NCBI RefSeq assembly: GCF_000378205.1
Contig: NZ_KB899422.1
Coordinates: forward strand, 52,471-116,470
Length of the DNA: 64,000 nucleotides
Source of the DNA: Sediminispirochaeta bajacaliforniensis DSM 16054
GTDB lineage: Bacteria; Spirochaetota; Spirochaetia; DSM-16054; Sediminispirochaetaceae
Direction of reading: 5' to 3'
Shown: positions 9,645 through 17,888 of the stretch, one piece after another
Layout: each line of letters opens with the position of its first letter
Numbering within the stretch: the first letter of the stretch is position 1
Made by a program: the position numbers and the translations under genes
Notes under the pieces: generated by a model
Seen by the model: only the letters and a program-made list of their open reading frames with translations
What the model was told of the DNA's origin: nothing
Databases searched by the model: none

Positions 9645-10913
9645 TTATTTAATTTCCGAGATTTTCTGCACTGCCTCCTGCAGGGCCTTTTGTGGGGGAA
9701 TGTCACCATAAAGTGCAGACTGGATATACTGCTGCAGAATAGCACTTGCTTCCTGATAATTGGGCTCACTGGGACGAACATTCATAATCGAGAAAGCCTT
9801 TTTTGAGGCCTCGACCAACAGTTCCCTCCCTTCACGAAGCTTAGGATCATCATACGAGGCCGTCCAGACGGGGAGCTGAAGATTGGAATAGGTATCCTGC
9901 ACATCCTTACTCGACAGATACAAAATGTACGCTAAGGCTTCCTCGAGATGAGGCGATTTAGCTAAAACGCTCAAGCCCATCGAACCGCTCATCGCAGCAG
10001 ATTCTTTGATACCGGAGGCCCCCGGTAAAACCATGACTCCCACATCTTCTTTTTTCAGGCTACTCTCCTTTGGGTCGGTCGCCAAAGCAAACATATACGC
10101 CCAGTTCAATGTAAATGCCGCGTCTCCGCTGGAAAAAACGCGACGTACATCTTCTTCCAGATACTCAAGCGAGTTAGGATTTAATAATCCGTTCTCCTTC
10201 AATTGCAGAAGAAATTCCAGGGCTTGGACTCCTGTAGTATCTAAAGTGTATTTCCCGTTTTTATCTTGAAAGGAAGCGCCATAGGCTTCCAGAAAATTGG
10301 AATAGACACACATGAGGGCCTCTGCCTGGGCAAGACTAAAAACGAAGGGGTATTCTACAATCCATTTTTCCTTCAAAGCCTTGCCCATGGCTACCATGTC
10401 CTCGATACTGGTAGGCGCTTGCTGAAATCCCGCAGCTTTCAGCATTGTCGTATTGTAGTAGAGGTACATGGTATCGAGAAACCAGGGGACCCCATACACT
10501 TTTCCTTGCTTTGTCGTAAAGTTCCAGCCGCCAGCCAGACCCCCCTTTTTATAAGAAGTAGGTATTTGATCGGTTATATCGCGTAACATCCCCTTGGAAA
10601 CGTATTCGGCGAACCATATATCATCTACGAGTACCGCATCGTAGGGTCTGTTCGACCCATATGCAAGGAGGGTTTTATTTCTCAATTCCTCGTACGGCAC
10701 AAACTCTGTATACACCTTGATATTCGGATGTTCCTTCATAAAATCGGCTGTCATATCATTTACGTTTTGTTCCGAATAGGCGGCCTGGGCCATCCCCAGG
10801 AACCTCAGCTCAATCTGCTCAGGCCCCTGAGACTCTTTGGAGCCAGTCGCGAAAACAGGAGAGAGAGCAAGCGAGCAAAGCAAGCAGACCAGAAATAAAC
10901 CACCCTTTTTCAT
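9645..10913 (-). CDS. ABC transporter sugar-binding protein
   Basis: Extracytoplasmic solute-binding protein (family 1) of 422 residues that captures the sugar and delivers it to the two permeases. I chose the ATG at 10913 because an ideal AAAGGAGG lies just upstream and the product then begins with a signal peptide (MKKGGLFLVCLLCSLALS) ending in FATGSKES. The longer frame upstream runs through the promoter. LPVWTASYDDPKLRE near the C terminus is the stretch usual in these proteins. It is the first gene of the operon. Confidence 0.92.
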   Translation of the reverse strand: MKKGGLFLVCLLCSLALSPVFATGSKESQGPEQIELRFLGMAQAAYSEQNVNDMTADFMKEHPNIKVYTEFVPYEELRNKTLLAYGSNRPYDAVLVDDIWFAEYVSKGMLRDITDQIPTSYKKGGLAGGWNFTTKQGKVYGVPWFLDTMYLYYNTTMLKAAGFQQAPTSIEDMVAMGKALKEKWIVEYPFVFSLAQAEALMCVYSNFLEAYGASFQDKNGKYTLDTTGVQALEFLLQLKENGLLNPNSLEYLEEDVRRVFSSGDAAFTLNWAYMFALATDPKESSLKKEDVGVMVLPGASGIKESAAMSGSMGLSVLAKSPHLEEALAYILYLSSKDVQDTYSNLQLPVWTASYDDPKLREGRELLVEASKKAFSIMNVRPSEPNYQEASAILQQYIQSALYGDIPPQKALQEAVQKISEIK

Positions 10914-10962
10914 GGAATTTCCTCCTTTGGATTTTGATGCACCAATCAAAAGAAGTAAAAAC

Positions 10963-11009
10963 ACACTTTTATCGAAGTGTATTTTATATCCACAATATTG
11001 TATTGTAAA
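10963..11009 (-). promoter_or_regulatory. Promoter and candidate operator of the sugar operon
   Basis: On the minus strand TTTACA (11004-11009) and TAAAAT (10981-10986) are separated by 17 bp, about 70 bp before the binding-protein ATG. Two dyads overlap it: ACAATATTGT (10992-11001) inside the spacer, and ACACTT-N6-AAGTGT (10963-10980) right at the predicted start of transcription. The second is placed like a repressor operator and is the best candidate site for the RpiR-type regulator encoded at the end of the operon. The rest of the 269-bp gap (to 11182) holds the upstream region of the chemoreceptor gene, where I see no clear promoter. Confidence 0.55.
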
Positions 11010-11182
11010 GGATAATATATCCATTAATTTTTTATGGTGGTTTTTCGATACCATCTCCAAAAAACTTGCGGAAACAATCATGTACGTCTTATACTTTTGT
11101 ATACTTATTTTTACTTCCGCAAAGGTCTCACTCCAACATATGGATGGCCGATCTACGGATAGTTACTTCATGGAGTGTGGAT

Positions 11183-13264
11183 ATGTACTCAAAGCATGCG
11201 ACAATTGGAAACAAGCTCATTCTGGTCATTACATTATTGCTGCTGGTAATCTGTGGAGGCATGGGCTGTGTAGCCTATCTCAGTGCCGCAAAAGAGATAA
11301 AATCAAGTGTCTCGGAATCTCTTGAGGAGATTGCAACGGATTCCGCCAGGTACATTCGTACGGTAATCGACAATAAGCTGCTCGAAATCGAACTTCTCGC
11401 AAGTCAGGAGGCACTACGCAGCAACAACTGGACAGAGCAAAAATCTATTCTTAAGGACAAAGCAACTCAACTCGGGTATTTGGGGATGGGAATTGTCGGG
11501 CCGGATGGCACAGCACACTACCCCGACGGCAGTAACGCAGATCTCAGCGACCGTGAATATATCAAGAAGGCCTTTACCGGAACAAGCGTAATCTCCGATG
11601 TGATTATCAGCCGAGTCACGAAGCAACCGGTTATCATGTTGGCAACGCCAATCAAAGATGTAAAAGGAACGATCTCTTCGCTTTTGATCGCCAGACTCAG
11701 CGGTACCATTCTTTCCGACATTGCAGAAAAAGTCTGTTATGGTGAAGATGGATATGCATACATTATAAATAATCAAGGTATACTTATTGCCCATCCCAAT
11801 AGTGACTGGGTCATTCAGGAACGGAACTTTTTGAAAGAGGGAAAGAACAATCCCGAATTTAAACGCCTATCTGAAACGATGGAGCGCATGGTTTCAGGAG
11901 AAACGGGCTTTGATGAATATCCCTTTATGGGGGCCGTTCGTTTCTTCGGTTTTGCACCCATCGGTAAAAACGGTTGGTCCATAGCCATTGTTGCGTCACG
12001 TAAAGAGGTTATGAGGGGGACAATAGTGATGGCCAAGAGAATGATCGTTCTCTTTCTCGTTTTTCTCCTTGTCGGGATAACGGCGGCTCTCTTCTTTGCA
12101 AGGGGAATCAGCAGGCCCATACAGAAGGTGATGCGTACCTTAAAAACGGTAGCCGAAGGCGATCTAACGCAAAAAGTTTCCGTAAACACCGGGGATGAAA
12201 TCGGCCTTATGAGCAGCAATTTGAACAGCACCATCGATAATCTTAGCGAAATTGTCTCTACCATTCGAGGCAGCGTGGAAGAAACGCAGGGGTCGATTCA
12301 GGAACTGCTTTCAGCAATGGATAAGGCCAAAATTTCTTCCGACGATATTGCTTCTCTTGCCGAGAAGGTAAAACAAGCAACCATGAAGCAATCAACGGTG
12401 GTTCAGGAGGTTTCATCCACCATCGAAGAGATCAGCCAGACCATAGAGGCACAAGATATAAAGATCAATTCGCAGGCGGCCAATGTAACGGAAAGCTCTG
12501 CTGCCATCAAACAGATGATCGTCAATATCCAAACCATTGCAGAGGGCCTGGCGGCCACCTCGAAAGAGTTTGAGAGGCTGAACGAGGTTGTCTCATCGGG
12601 GAGAAGCAATGTACACGCACTTAAAGAGATTATCACCAACCTTTCAAGCCAATCGGAAAGCATTGTTGAGGCAAACGATACGATCACCAATATTGCATCA
12701 CAGACAAATCTTCTTGCCATGAATGCAGCCATTGAGGCCGCTCACGCCGGTGAAGCGGGAAAGGGGTTTGCAGTGGTCTCGGATGAAATAAGAAAGCTTG
12801 CGGAAGTTTCCAACCAGCAATCCCATGTCATATCAGAGGGGCTGACGCTCTTCCGCAATGCAATTGTCTCTTCTGTTTCCGTATCGACGGAGGCACAAAG
12901 CTCTTTTGAGGCCATTGTCGAGTCCGTGGGAAAGGTGACACAGATTGAAAAGGAAATACAGGCTTCCCTTGACGAACAAGCGGGGGGAAGTTCTCAGGTA
13001 TTGGAAGCTTTATCGGATATCAGCCAAATTACGGAAGAGGTTCATGCCGGTTCAAACGAGATGCTTACAGGCAGCAGATCCATTCTTCAGGAAATAAGCA
13101 AACTGGTGGAGATTTCCGCCGACGTCAAGGAATCGGTTCTGGCCGTAGCGGAAAAATCGAAACAGGTGGATATCATTGTTCATCAAGCCGTCGACCTGTT
13201 GCATTCCAGTAATACCGGTATCGCCTCAATGGAAGAAAAGGTATCGCTCTTTAAGACCTGCTGA
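11183..13264 (+). CDS. Methyl-accepting chemotaxis protein with Cache sensor
   Basis: A 693-residue chemoreceptor. First membrane span about residues 9-32, periplasmic double-Cache ligand domain about 45-270 (with DREYIKKAFTG and GYAYIINNQGILIAHP), second span about 287-306, HAMP about 307-360, then the signalling coiled coil with the conserved hairpin tip NLLAMNAAIEAAHAGE near 509-524. I start it at the ATG at 11183, with GGAG 7 bp before it, because longer versions add a non-hydrophobic stretch ahead of the first span. It lies divergent to the sugar operon and may sense its substrate, which is only inference. Confidence 0.93.
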   Translation: MYSKHATIGNKLILVITLLLLVICGGMGCVAYLSAAKEIKSSVSESLEEIATDSARYIRTVIDNKLLEIELLASQEALRSNNWTEQKSILKDKATQLGYLGMGIVGPDGTAHYPDGSNADLSDREYIKKAFTGTSVISDVIISRVTKQPVIMLATPIKDVKGTISSLLIARLSGTILSDIAEKVCYGEDGYAYIINNQGILIAHPNSDWVIQERNFLKEGKNNPEFKRLSETMERMVSGETGFDEYPFMGAVRFFGFAPIGKNGWSIAIVASRKEVMRGTIVMAKRMIVLFLVFLLVGITAALFFARGISRPIQKVMRTLKTVAEGDLTQKVSVNTGDEIGLMSSNLNSTIDNLSEIVSTIRGSVEETQGSIQELLSAMDKAKISSDDIASLAEKVKQATMKQSTVVQEVSSTIEEISQTIEAQDIKINSQAANVTESSAAIKQMIVNIQTIAEGLAATSKEFERLNEVVSSGRSNVHALKEIITNLSSQSESIVEANDTITNIASQTNLLAMNAAIEAAHAGEAGKGFAVVSDEIRKLAEVSNQQSHVISEGLTLFRNAIVSSVSVSTEAQSSFEAIVESVGKVTQIEKEIQASLDEQAGGSSQVLEALSDISQITEEVHAGSNEMLTGSRSILQEISKLVEISADVKESVLAVAEKSKQVDIIVHQAVDLLHSSNTGIASMEEKVSLFKTC

Positions 13265-13295
13265 CAGGATCTGACAGAATGCTGCTGCGTAAAAG

Positions 13296-14555
13296 TTACA
13301 ACAGCCCGGTAAGGATTTTTGCAACTTCCTCAACAGGGATTTTTGCCGGGCTGTTTTTCATGGAAGCTTTGGCGGCCAAAGCCGTAAGCTCTTCCTCGGT
13401 GAAACCGTATTCGGAAAATCCGGGCAGAGGGTAGCTATGTTGCCACGAAGCAAGCGTTTCGTTGAGAAGTACAATCCCGCTGTCGGCGGCTTCCCGTGCC
13501 GCAGAGAACGCCGCTTCCCGTCCTTTTATACGCCCCGAAAGCAAATAACCGCAGGCAGCATAGCGAATCTTTCCATCATTTGAAAGTATATGCATCGTTA
13601 AAGCCTCGGTAACGGGCGGAAGTAACAGGCCGCAGACAACCCCGTGCGGAATAGCATGAATTCCCCCCAACACTCCGGCAGCACCATGAACAAGGCCTAA
13701 TCCGGCACTTGCAAGGGCTATACCGCTGTAAAAAGCGGCAAGGGCCATATCAGAACGTACCCGGTAGCGCGTCTGTCGCTCCGCTTCGGAACTGCCGTCC
13801 CCATTCGCTTTTGAGAATTCACAGACCGAAGGAAAGGCCTCGGCAGAAAGAGAAAGGCCGGTAAAGCTATATAAATCGGTGAGTATGGTGGCTTTTGTAG
13901 AGACCGCGGCCTCCAGCAATTGCGTAACTGCATCCCAACCGGCAGGCGCACTCACGCCGTAGGGGGCGGCATCAAGGAGCATGGGGTCAAAAATTACCAC
14001 ATCGGGAATAAGGGCCGGATGGCGCATCGACTTTTTAAAGCCCGCTGTTCCGACGGAGGAAAGGACGCTATTTTTCGTGGCCTCGCTACCGGTACCGCTG
14101 GTGGTGGGAATGGCAATCAAAGGAAGGCGTGTTCCGGCCGGAAGCAGGTCCCCGACCCCTTCAAGATAACGCAGGGATGGCTCCTCCATCGTTGCACAGG
14201 CGGCCGCAGCCTTAGCCGTATCGATAACACTTCCCCCTCCGATGCCGACGACCATAAGTTCGGCTCCCCGCTCTTGCCGCTTTTTCTTTATATCGGCGAC
14301 ACACCGATCTACCAGCGCAGGCGAAGGCTCGCCGGAAACATGAAAGCGTAAAAGTCCAAAATGTTCTTCGTATAGCCCTGCAATGATACGGGAAGAAAGG
14401 GGGTTACGATCGAAAGAGGAACCGCCGCTTATGAGCGCAACGGTTGAAATAGAATCCCCCCACCCTTCTCGAATCACTTTCCCAAGTCGGAGCACACTAC
14501 CGGCACCCATGAGGGTTCGGGGAACAGCTTCCAGCGCAGCACCTTCTTCATGCAT
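13296..14555 (-). CDS. Iron-type alcohol dehydrogenase family protein
   Basis: 419-residue member of the group III (iron-containing) alcohol dehydrogenase family, which interconverts alcohols and aldehydes with NAD(P)H. The nucleotide loop GGGSVIDTAKA is at 106-116 and IPTTSGTGSEAT at 149-160. Three of the four metal ligands known from FucO-type enzymes are present (Asp208, His290, His304), but the position of the second ligand, normally His four residues after the Asp, is Gln212. The enzyme may bind metal differently or not at all. Last gene of a minus-strand run, 2 bp after yhbY. Substrate unknown. Confidence 0.88.
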   Translation of the reverse strand: MHEEGAALEAVPRTLMGAGSVLRLGKVIREGWGDSISTVALISGGSSFDRNPLSSRIIAGLYEEHFGLLRFHVSGEPSPALVDRCVADIKKKRQERGAELMVVGIGGGSVIDTAKAAAACATMEEPSLRYLEGVGDLLPAGTRLPLIAIPTTSGTGSEATKNSVLSSVGTAGFKKSMRHPALIPDVVIFDPMLLDAAPYGVSAPAGWDAVTQLLEAAVSTKATILTDLYSFTGLSLSAEAFPSVCEFSKANGDGSSEAERQTRYRVRSDMALAAFYSGIALASAGLGLVHGAAGVLGGIHAIPHGVVCGLLLPPVTEALTMHILSNDGKIRYAACGYLLSGRIKGREAAFSAAREAADSGIVLLNETLASWQHSYPLPGFSEYGFTEEELTALAAKASMKNSPAKIPVEEVAKILTGLL

Positions 14556-14557
14556 GA

Positions 14558-14866
14558 TTAGCTCCGAGAAAGAGGAAGTTCGATCCGGCGACGATCAGGA
14601 TCACGGGCCTGTCTGAAGAATATTGCAACATTTCCAATGACGGAGATAAGTTCGGCGGAACATTCACCGGCAAGATATCGGCTCATCTCCCGCTTTTCCT
14701 GCTTGTGATCTACGAAGCGAAGCTTCAGCAGCTCGTGTTCATCGAGGGCACGCTCGGTCGCACGAACAATATTATTATTCATTCCCTCTTTTCCCACCAT
14801 CACTACGGGATCAAGGTCGTGGGCCAGCTTGCGCAGATAAGCCCGTTGTTTACTACTAAGTTCCAT
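14558..14866 (-). CDS. yhbY: YhbY-type CRM-domain RNA-binding protein
   Basis: 102-residue single-domain CRS1/YhbY protein that binds ribosomal RNA and is linked to 50S assembly. The N-terminal KQRAYLRKLAHDLDPVV and the GxxG-like loop VGKEGMNNNIV (about residues 24-34) match the family, as does the C-terminal GNVAIFFRQA. It lies 9 bp after the transglutaminase-like gene and 2 bp before the dehydrogenase, so it is part of one transcript. Confidence 0.93.
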   Translation of the reverse strand: MELSSKQRAYLRKLAHDLDPVVMVGKEGMNNNIVRATERALDEHELLKLRFVDHKQEKREMSRYLAGECSAELISVIGNVAIFFRQARDPDRRRIELPLSRS

Positions 14867-14875
14867 TTTCGAAGA

Positions 14876-16051
14876 TTAGCGCGAATAGCGGAAAAAGTCG
14901 ATCCCTATCCACTTTGCAGGATCGGCCATCGATGCATCGATCATACCGATAGCAACCTTTGCCGTTGTTTCCGCCACAAGGTAGTTCTTCCCGTCGAAGG
15001 AAAAGCGTGCACCATTTCCTGTGACATCGGTACCGACAAGGCTATGGCCATAGACATCAGATACCATCAGAACGGAATCGATCCCGAAATGGTTGAGTAC
15101 GGCGGCAAGCAAAAGCCCCCTGCTGTCACAGTCCCCTTCTCCTGATACAGCCACGGCAAGAGGGCCGTCGAGATCACTCACCCCCCCGCTTCTGCGATAG
15201 GAAAAACCCTGGACCCAGCCAAGCAGGCGTGCGGCAATTTCCCTTTGGGTAAGCCCATCCTCATTATCAGAACGGGAAATCACTCTATCGAGAAGCCGAT
15301 AAAGGGAATCGAGCCTGTGATATGAATCCCGGTAGATAATCCGATAGTAACGCTGCCAAGCCTCTGCCGCCAGGGGGGTACCGGCATAGGTAACAAGGAG
15401 GTTCGCCTCCCTCTCAATAACCCATGCAGCCGCCTCAATATCCACACTGTCATAGACAAGGCTCTCGTTGGAATCCTCAAACGTAAAAGGACTTAGTCGT
15501 TTTTCTCCTCCATTTTCGCCGAAAAGATAGCTTGTCACAGGCCCAGGGCGAAGCCTGTCATCATCACTCATACTAAAAGAATCAAGTCCTGATAAAAGTA
15601 CCGTCGACATCGCCGAAAAACGATCGGGATCGGTTAAGGCCATCAAAACAATATCGAGGTGGGCCCCCTCAATGGCAATCAGGTAGCCGTGAAAAGCAAT
15701 ACCATCCCCGGGGAAAATGAGAATATCGGAAAAACGCGCATTTCTTCCCCGATAGGAGAAGGCGTCGGTTTGTTGCTCATCCGCGGCCAAGAGTTCGATC
15801 AGATCTTTGACCATGGTATCGGCATCATCCCAGGTATCACCCTCGTAGATCTTCAGACGAAGATAACCGCCCTCTCCTGAAGGTGCAAAGGTCACGTTTT
15901 GGTCGTCTCCTCCCACATACTCCCAGCCCGTCGGAGGATCAAGGCCGAGGTTGTTTCCCAAATGTATCGGCCCTGCGCCAACGGAGGGGAGCACAGGAAG
16001 AAAGAAAAAAGCGAGCAGAAGCCATAAAAGGAAGCTCCGGCCCGATTTCAT
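14876..16051 (-). CDS. Exported transglutaminase-like protein
   Basis: 391 residues with an N-terminal signal peptide ending near VGAGPIHLG, a middle region without a family I know, and a C-terminal transglutaminase-like fold. Candidate triad: Cys308 in GEGDCDSRG, His336 in VYGHSL and Glu361 in VAETT. These folds are usually cysteine proteases or amidases acting on peptides or cell-wall material. It is directly adjacent to the stop of the acyl-CoA ligase gene. The biochemical role is unknown; the export signal and triad are seen, the activity is inferred. Confidence 0.75.
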   Translation of the reverse strand: MKSGRSFLLWLLLAFFFLPVLPSVGAGPIHLGNNLGLDPPTGWEYVGGDDQNVTFAPSGEGGYLRLKIYEGDTWDDADTMVKDLIELLAADEQQTDAFSYRGRNARFSDILIFPGDGIAFHGYLIAIEGAHLDIVLMALTDPDRFSAMSTVLLSGLDSFSMSDDDRLRPGPVTSYLFGENGGEKRLSPFTFEDSNESLVYDSVDIEAAAWVIEREANLLVTYAGTPLAAEAWQRYYRIIYRDSYHRLDSLYRLLDRVISRSDNEDGLTQREIAARLLGWVQGFSYRRSGGVSDLDGPLAVAVSGEGDCDSRGLLLAAVLNHFGIDSVLMVSDVYGHSLVGTDVTGNGARFSFDGKNYLVAETTAKVAIGMIDASMADPAKWIGIDFFRYSR

Positions 16052-17785
16052 CTACGCTTCTCCTTCCACCGCAAATCGTTTTATCTTTTTGGTAGTGGTC
16101 ATTTCCATTGCTTCGCCGGTTATTATAACCCTTGCGATCTTTTTATATGAGAGGAGGTCGCGGTTGACTTCATCAACGATCTCTTGGATCCTTGCCTTAA
16201 TTTCCTCGGGCGTATATGCGCTTCCCCGTTTTTTGCCCAAAGCTTCGAAGGCATCCGGGCTCGGATAAATAAGAGCCTCGATTCCCTCGCTTTTCATCTT
16301 CTTGTCGATAACGAAACCGCGTACAAGAATCTGTTCGATCTCGTCGAAAAGCTGGAATCGGTCCTCAATCTCTTCGGGAAAGACATTTTTCCCACCTTCG
16401 GTAACGATGAGATTCTTCTTTCGGCCGGTAAGATAAAGGTAGTTATCATCGTCGAGGTAGCCGACATCGCCGGTGCAGAACCATCCGTCATCGGTAAAAA
16501 CCTCACGGGTGGCGGCCTCGTTGTTGTAATAGCCCTGCATGACTACCGATCCCTTAACGACGATCTCACCAATGCCGCTTTCGTCTGGATTAAGGATTTT
16601 CATTTCGACATGGGGAATGATCTGCCCGACGGAGTTCTCTTTATAGGCCTCTTTAGGGTTGAGATTGATGATCGGCGATGTCTCGGTTAATCCATAGCCC
16701 TGGACGAAATCGATCCCAAGCTGGTTGAAAAGGCTAAAAGTCGAAGAGGGAAGCGGTCCGCCGCCGCAGATACAGATGCGGTTGGTATCCAAAGAAAGCT
16801 TGGCGAGCAGCCCCTTAAACATCGCCTTTCCCGGATTTACCTTAAAAATCTTTTTGATAAGCCCACTGAGATACATAAGGCCCCGGATAATTCCGTATAC
16901 AAGAACCCCCTTCTCCCGAATTCCCCGTAAAAGTCCTTTAAGCATCTTGTTAAAGAGCATGGGAATGGCAAGAAACATGGTTACCTTCCCCTCTTTCAAA
17001 TCATGGAGGATCTGTTTGATAGCAAGTTTTTTCGCAAAAATAATCTCGGCTCCCACCGACAGCGACTCTATAAAGACCGCAAGCATGGTGTAGCTGTGGT
17101 GCAGAGGAAGAAGGGCATAGAAAACGTCGGTGTCGAAAATATTCATATTGCCCTGGGCCAGGTAACAGTCGGAAACAAGGTTTTTATGTGTCAGCATAAC
17201 CCCCTTGGGATCCCCCATTGTTCCGCTGGTGAAGAGAATGGCGGCGAGATCGTCCTCTTCGGGATACTCTCTCGGAAGAGATTCCGACTCCACACATTCG
17301 AAAACATACCCCGGTTTCCGTGGGGAAAGGCTGATCTTATCTTCTTTCGAAAGGATCCCGTTCCCGTCAAGCTGATCAAATTTTTCTTCATCCGAAAAAA
17401 GAAGCTTTACATCGGCAAATTTCATCAGTGCATTAAGTTCAGGCACATGCAACTGATAATCAAGGGGAACAACAATCCCGCCGGCAAAAAGCACGGCAAG
17501 GTAGGCGACGGCCCACTCCGGACTATTTTTCCCGGTTACGGCCACCTTATCGCCCTTACCTATCCCCAGTTTGACAAGATAGTTTCCAACCCTCTCGACC
17601 AAATCCAGGGCCTCACTGTAATTGAGAAAAATATTATCAGGTTCGTAAATGGAAAAACAGCGATGTTCAGGGTACCTACTTGCAGTTATACGGAACATTT
17701 CGACCAAGGTTGGCCATTCGCCCATAAAAACAGTGCCCCTGTATGTATCGAGAAATTTCCACGGTTCTTTGTTTCGCTTCTTCAT
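16052..17785 (-). CDS. Long-chain acyl-CoA synthetase (AMP-forming)
   Basis: 577-residue adenylate-forming ligase that activates a fatty acid with ATP and CoA. The phosphate loop TSGTMGDPKGVML is near residues 187-199, the adenine-site motif GYGLTETSP near 375, and the hinge region with TGDVGYLD and GRKKNLI follows. I chose the ATG at 17785, which has AAAGGAG 6 bp upstream, over a longer frame. It heads the run ligase, transglutaminase-like, yhbY, dehydrogenase. Substrate chain length cannot be read from sequence. Confidence 0.9.
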   Translation of the reverse strand: MKKRNKEPWKFLDTYRGTVFMGEWPTLVEMFRITASRYPEHRCFSIYEPDNIFLNYSEALDLVERVGNYLVKLGIGKGDKVAVTGKNSPEWAVAYLAVLFAGGIVVPLDYQLHVPELNALMKFADVKLLFSDEEKFDQLDGNGILSKEDKISLSPRKPGYVFECVESESLPREYPEEDDLAAILFTSGTMGDPKGVMLTHKNLVSDCYLAQGNMNIFDTDVFYALLPLHHSYTMLAVFIESLSVGAEIIFAKKLAIKQILHDLKEGKVTMFLAIPMLFNKMLKGLLRGIREKGVLVYGIIRGLMYLSGLIKKIFKVNPGKAMFKGLLAKLSLDTNRICICGGGPLPSSTFSLFNQLGIDFVQGYGLTETSPIINLNPKEAYKENSVGQIIPHVEMKILNPDESGIGEIVVKGSVVMQGYYNNEAATREVFTDDGWFCTGDVGYLDDDNYLYLTGRKKNLIVTEGGKNVFPEEIEDRFQLFDEIEQILVRGFVIDKKMKSEGIEALIYPSPDAFEALGKKRGSAYTPEEIKARIQEIVDEVNRDLLSYKKIARVIITGEAMEMTTTKKIKRFAVEGEA

Positions 17786-17818
17786 GAAAACTCCTTTGGC
17801 CCCACGGCCGTAGGGAAA

Positions 17819-17847
17819 ACTATAGCTTATCTGTGCGGTTGAAACAA
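17819..17847 (-). promoter_or_regulatory. Promoter for the acyl-CoA ligase operon
   Basis: On the minus strand TTGTTT (17842-17847) and TATAGT (17819-17824) are 17 bp apart, giving a start about 25 bp before the ligase ATG, with a normal Shine-Dalgarno in the leader. Confidence 0.5.
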
Positions 17848-17853
17848 CCATTC

Positions 17854-17882
17854 TTTACATTTATCCCGTTCATAGCTATTTT
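17854..17882 (+). promoter_or_regulatory. Promoter of ftsH, apparently leaderless
   Basis: TTTACA (17854-17859), a 17-bp spacer and TATTTT (17877-17882) lead to a predicted start of transcription at the ATG at 17889, 6 bp after the -10. No Shine-Dalgarno precedes either candidate ATG (17883 or 17889). An alternative pair is TTGAAA (17839-17844) with TATCCC (17862-17867), which would give a leader of about 10 nt. Confidence 0.45.
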
Positions 17883-17888
17883 ATGATC

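Noticed and set aside
17003..17842. 279-codon plus-strand open frame opposite the acyl-CoA ligase
   Set aside because: It is antisense to a clearly real ligase, has no ribosome site and its product shows no family features.
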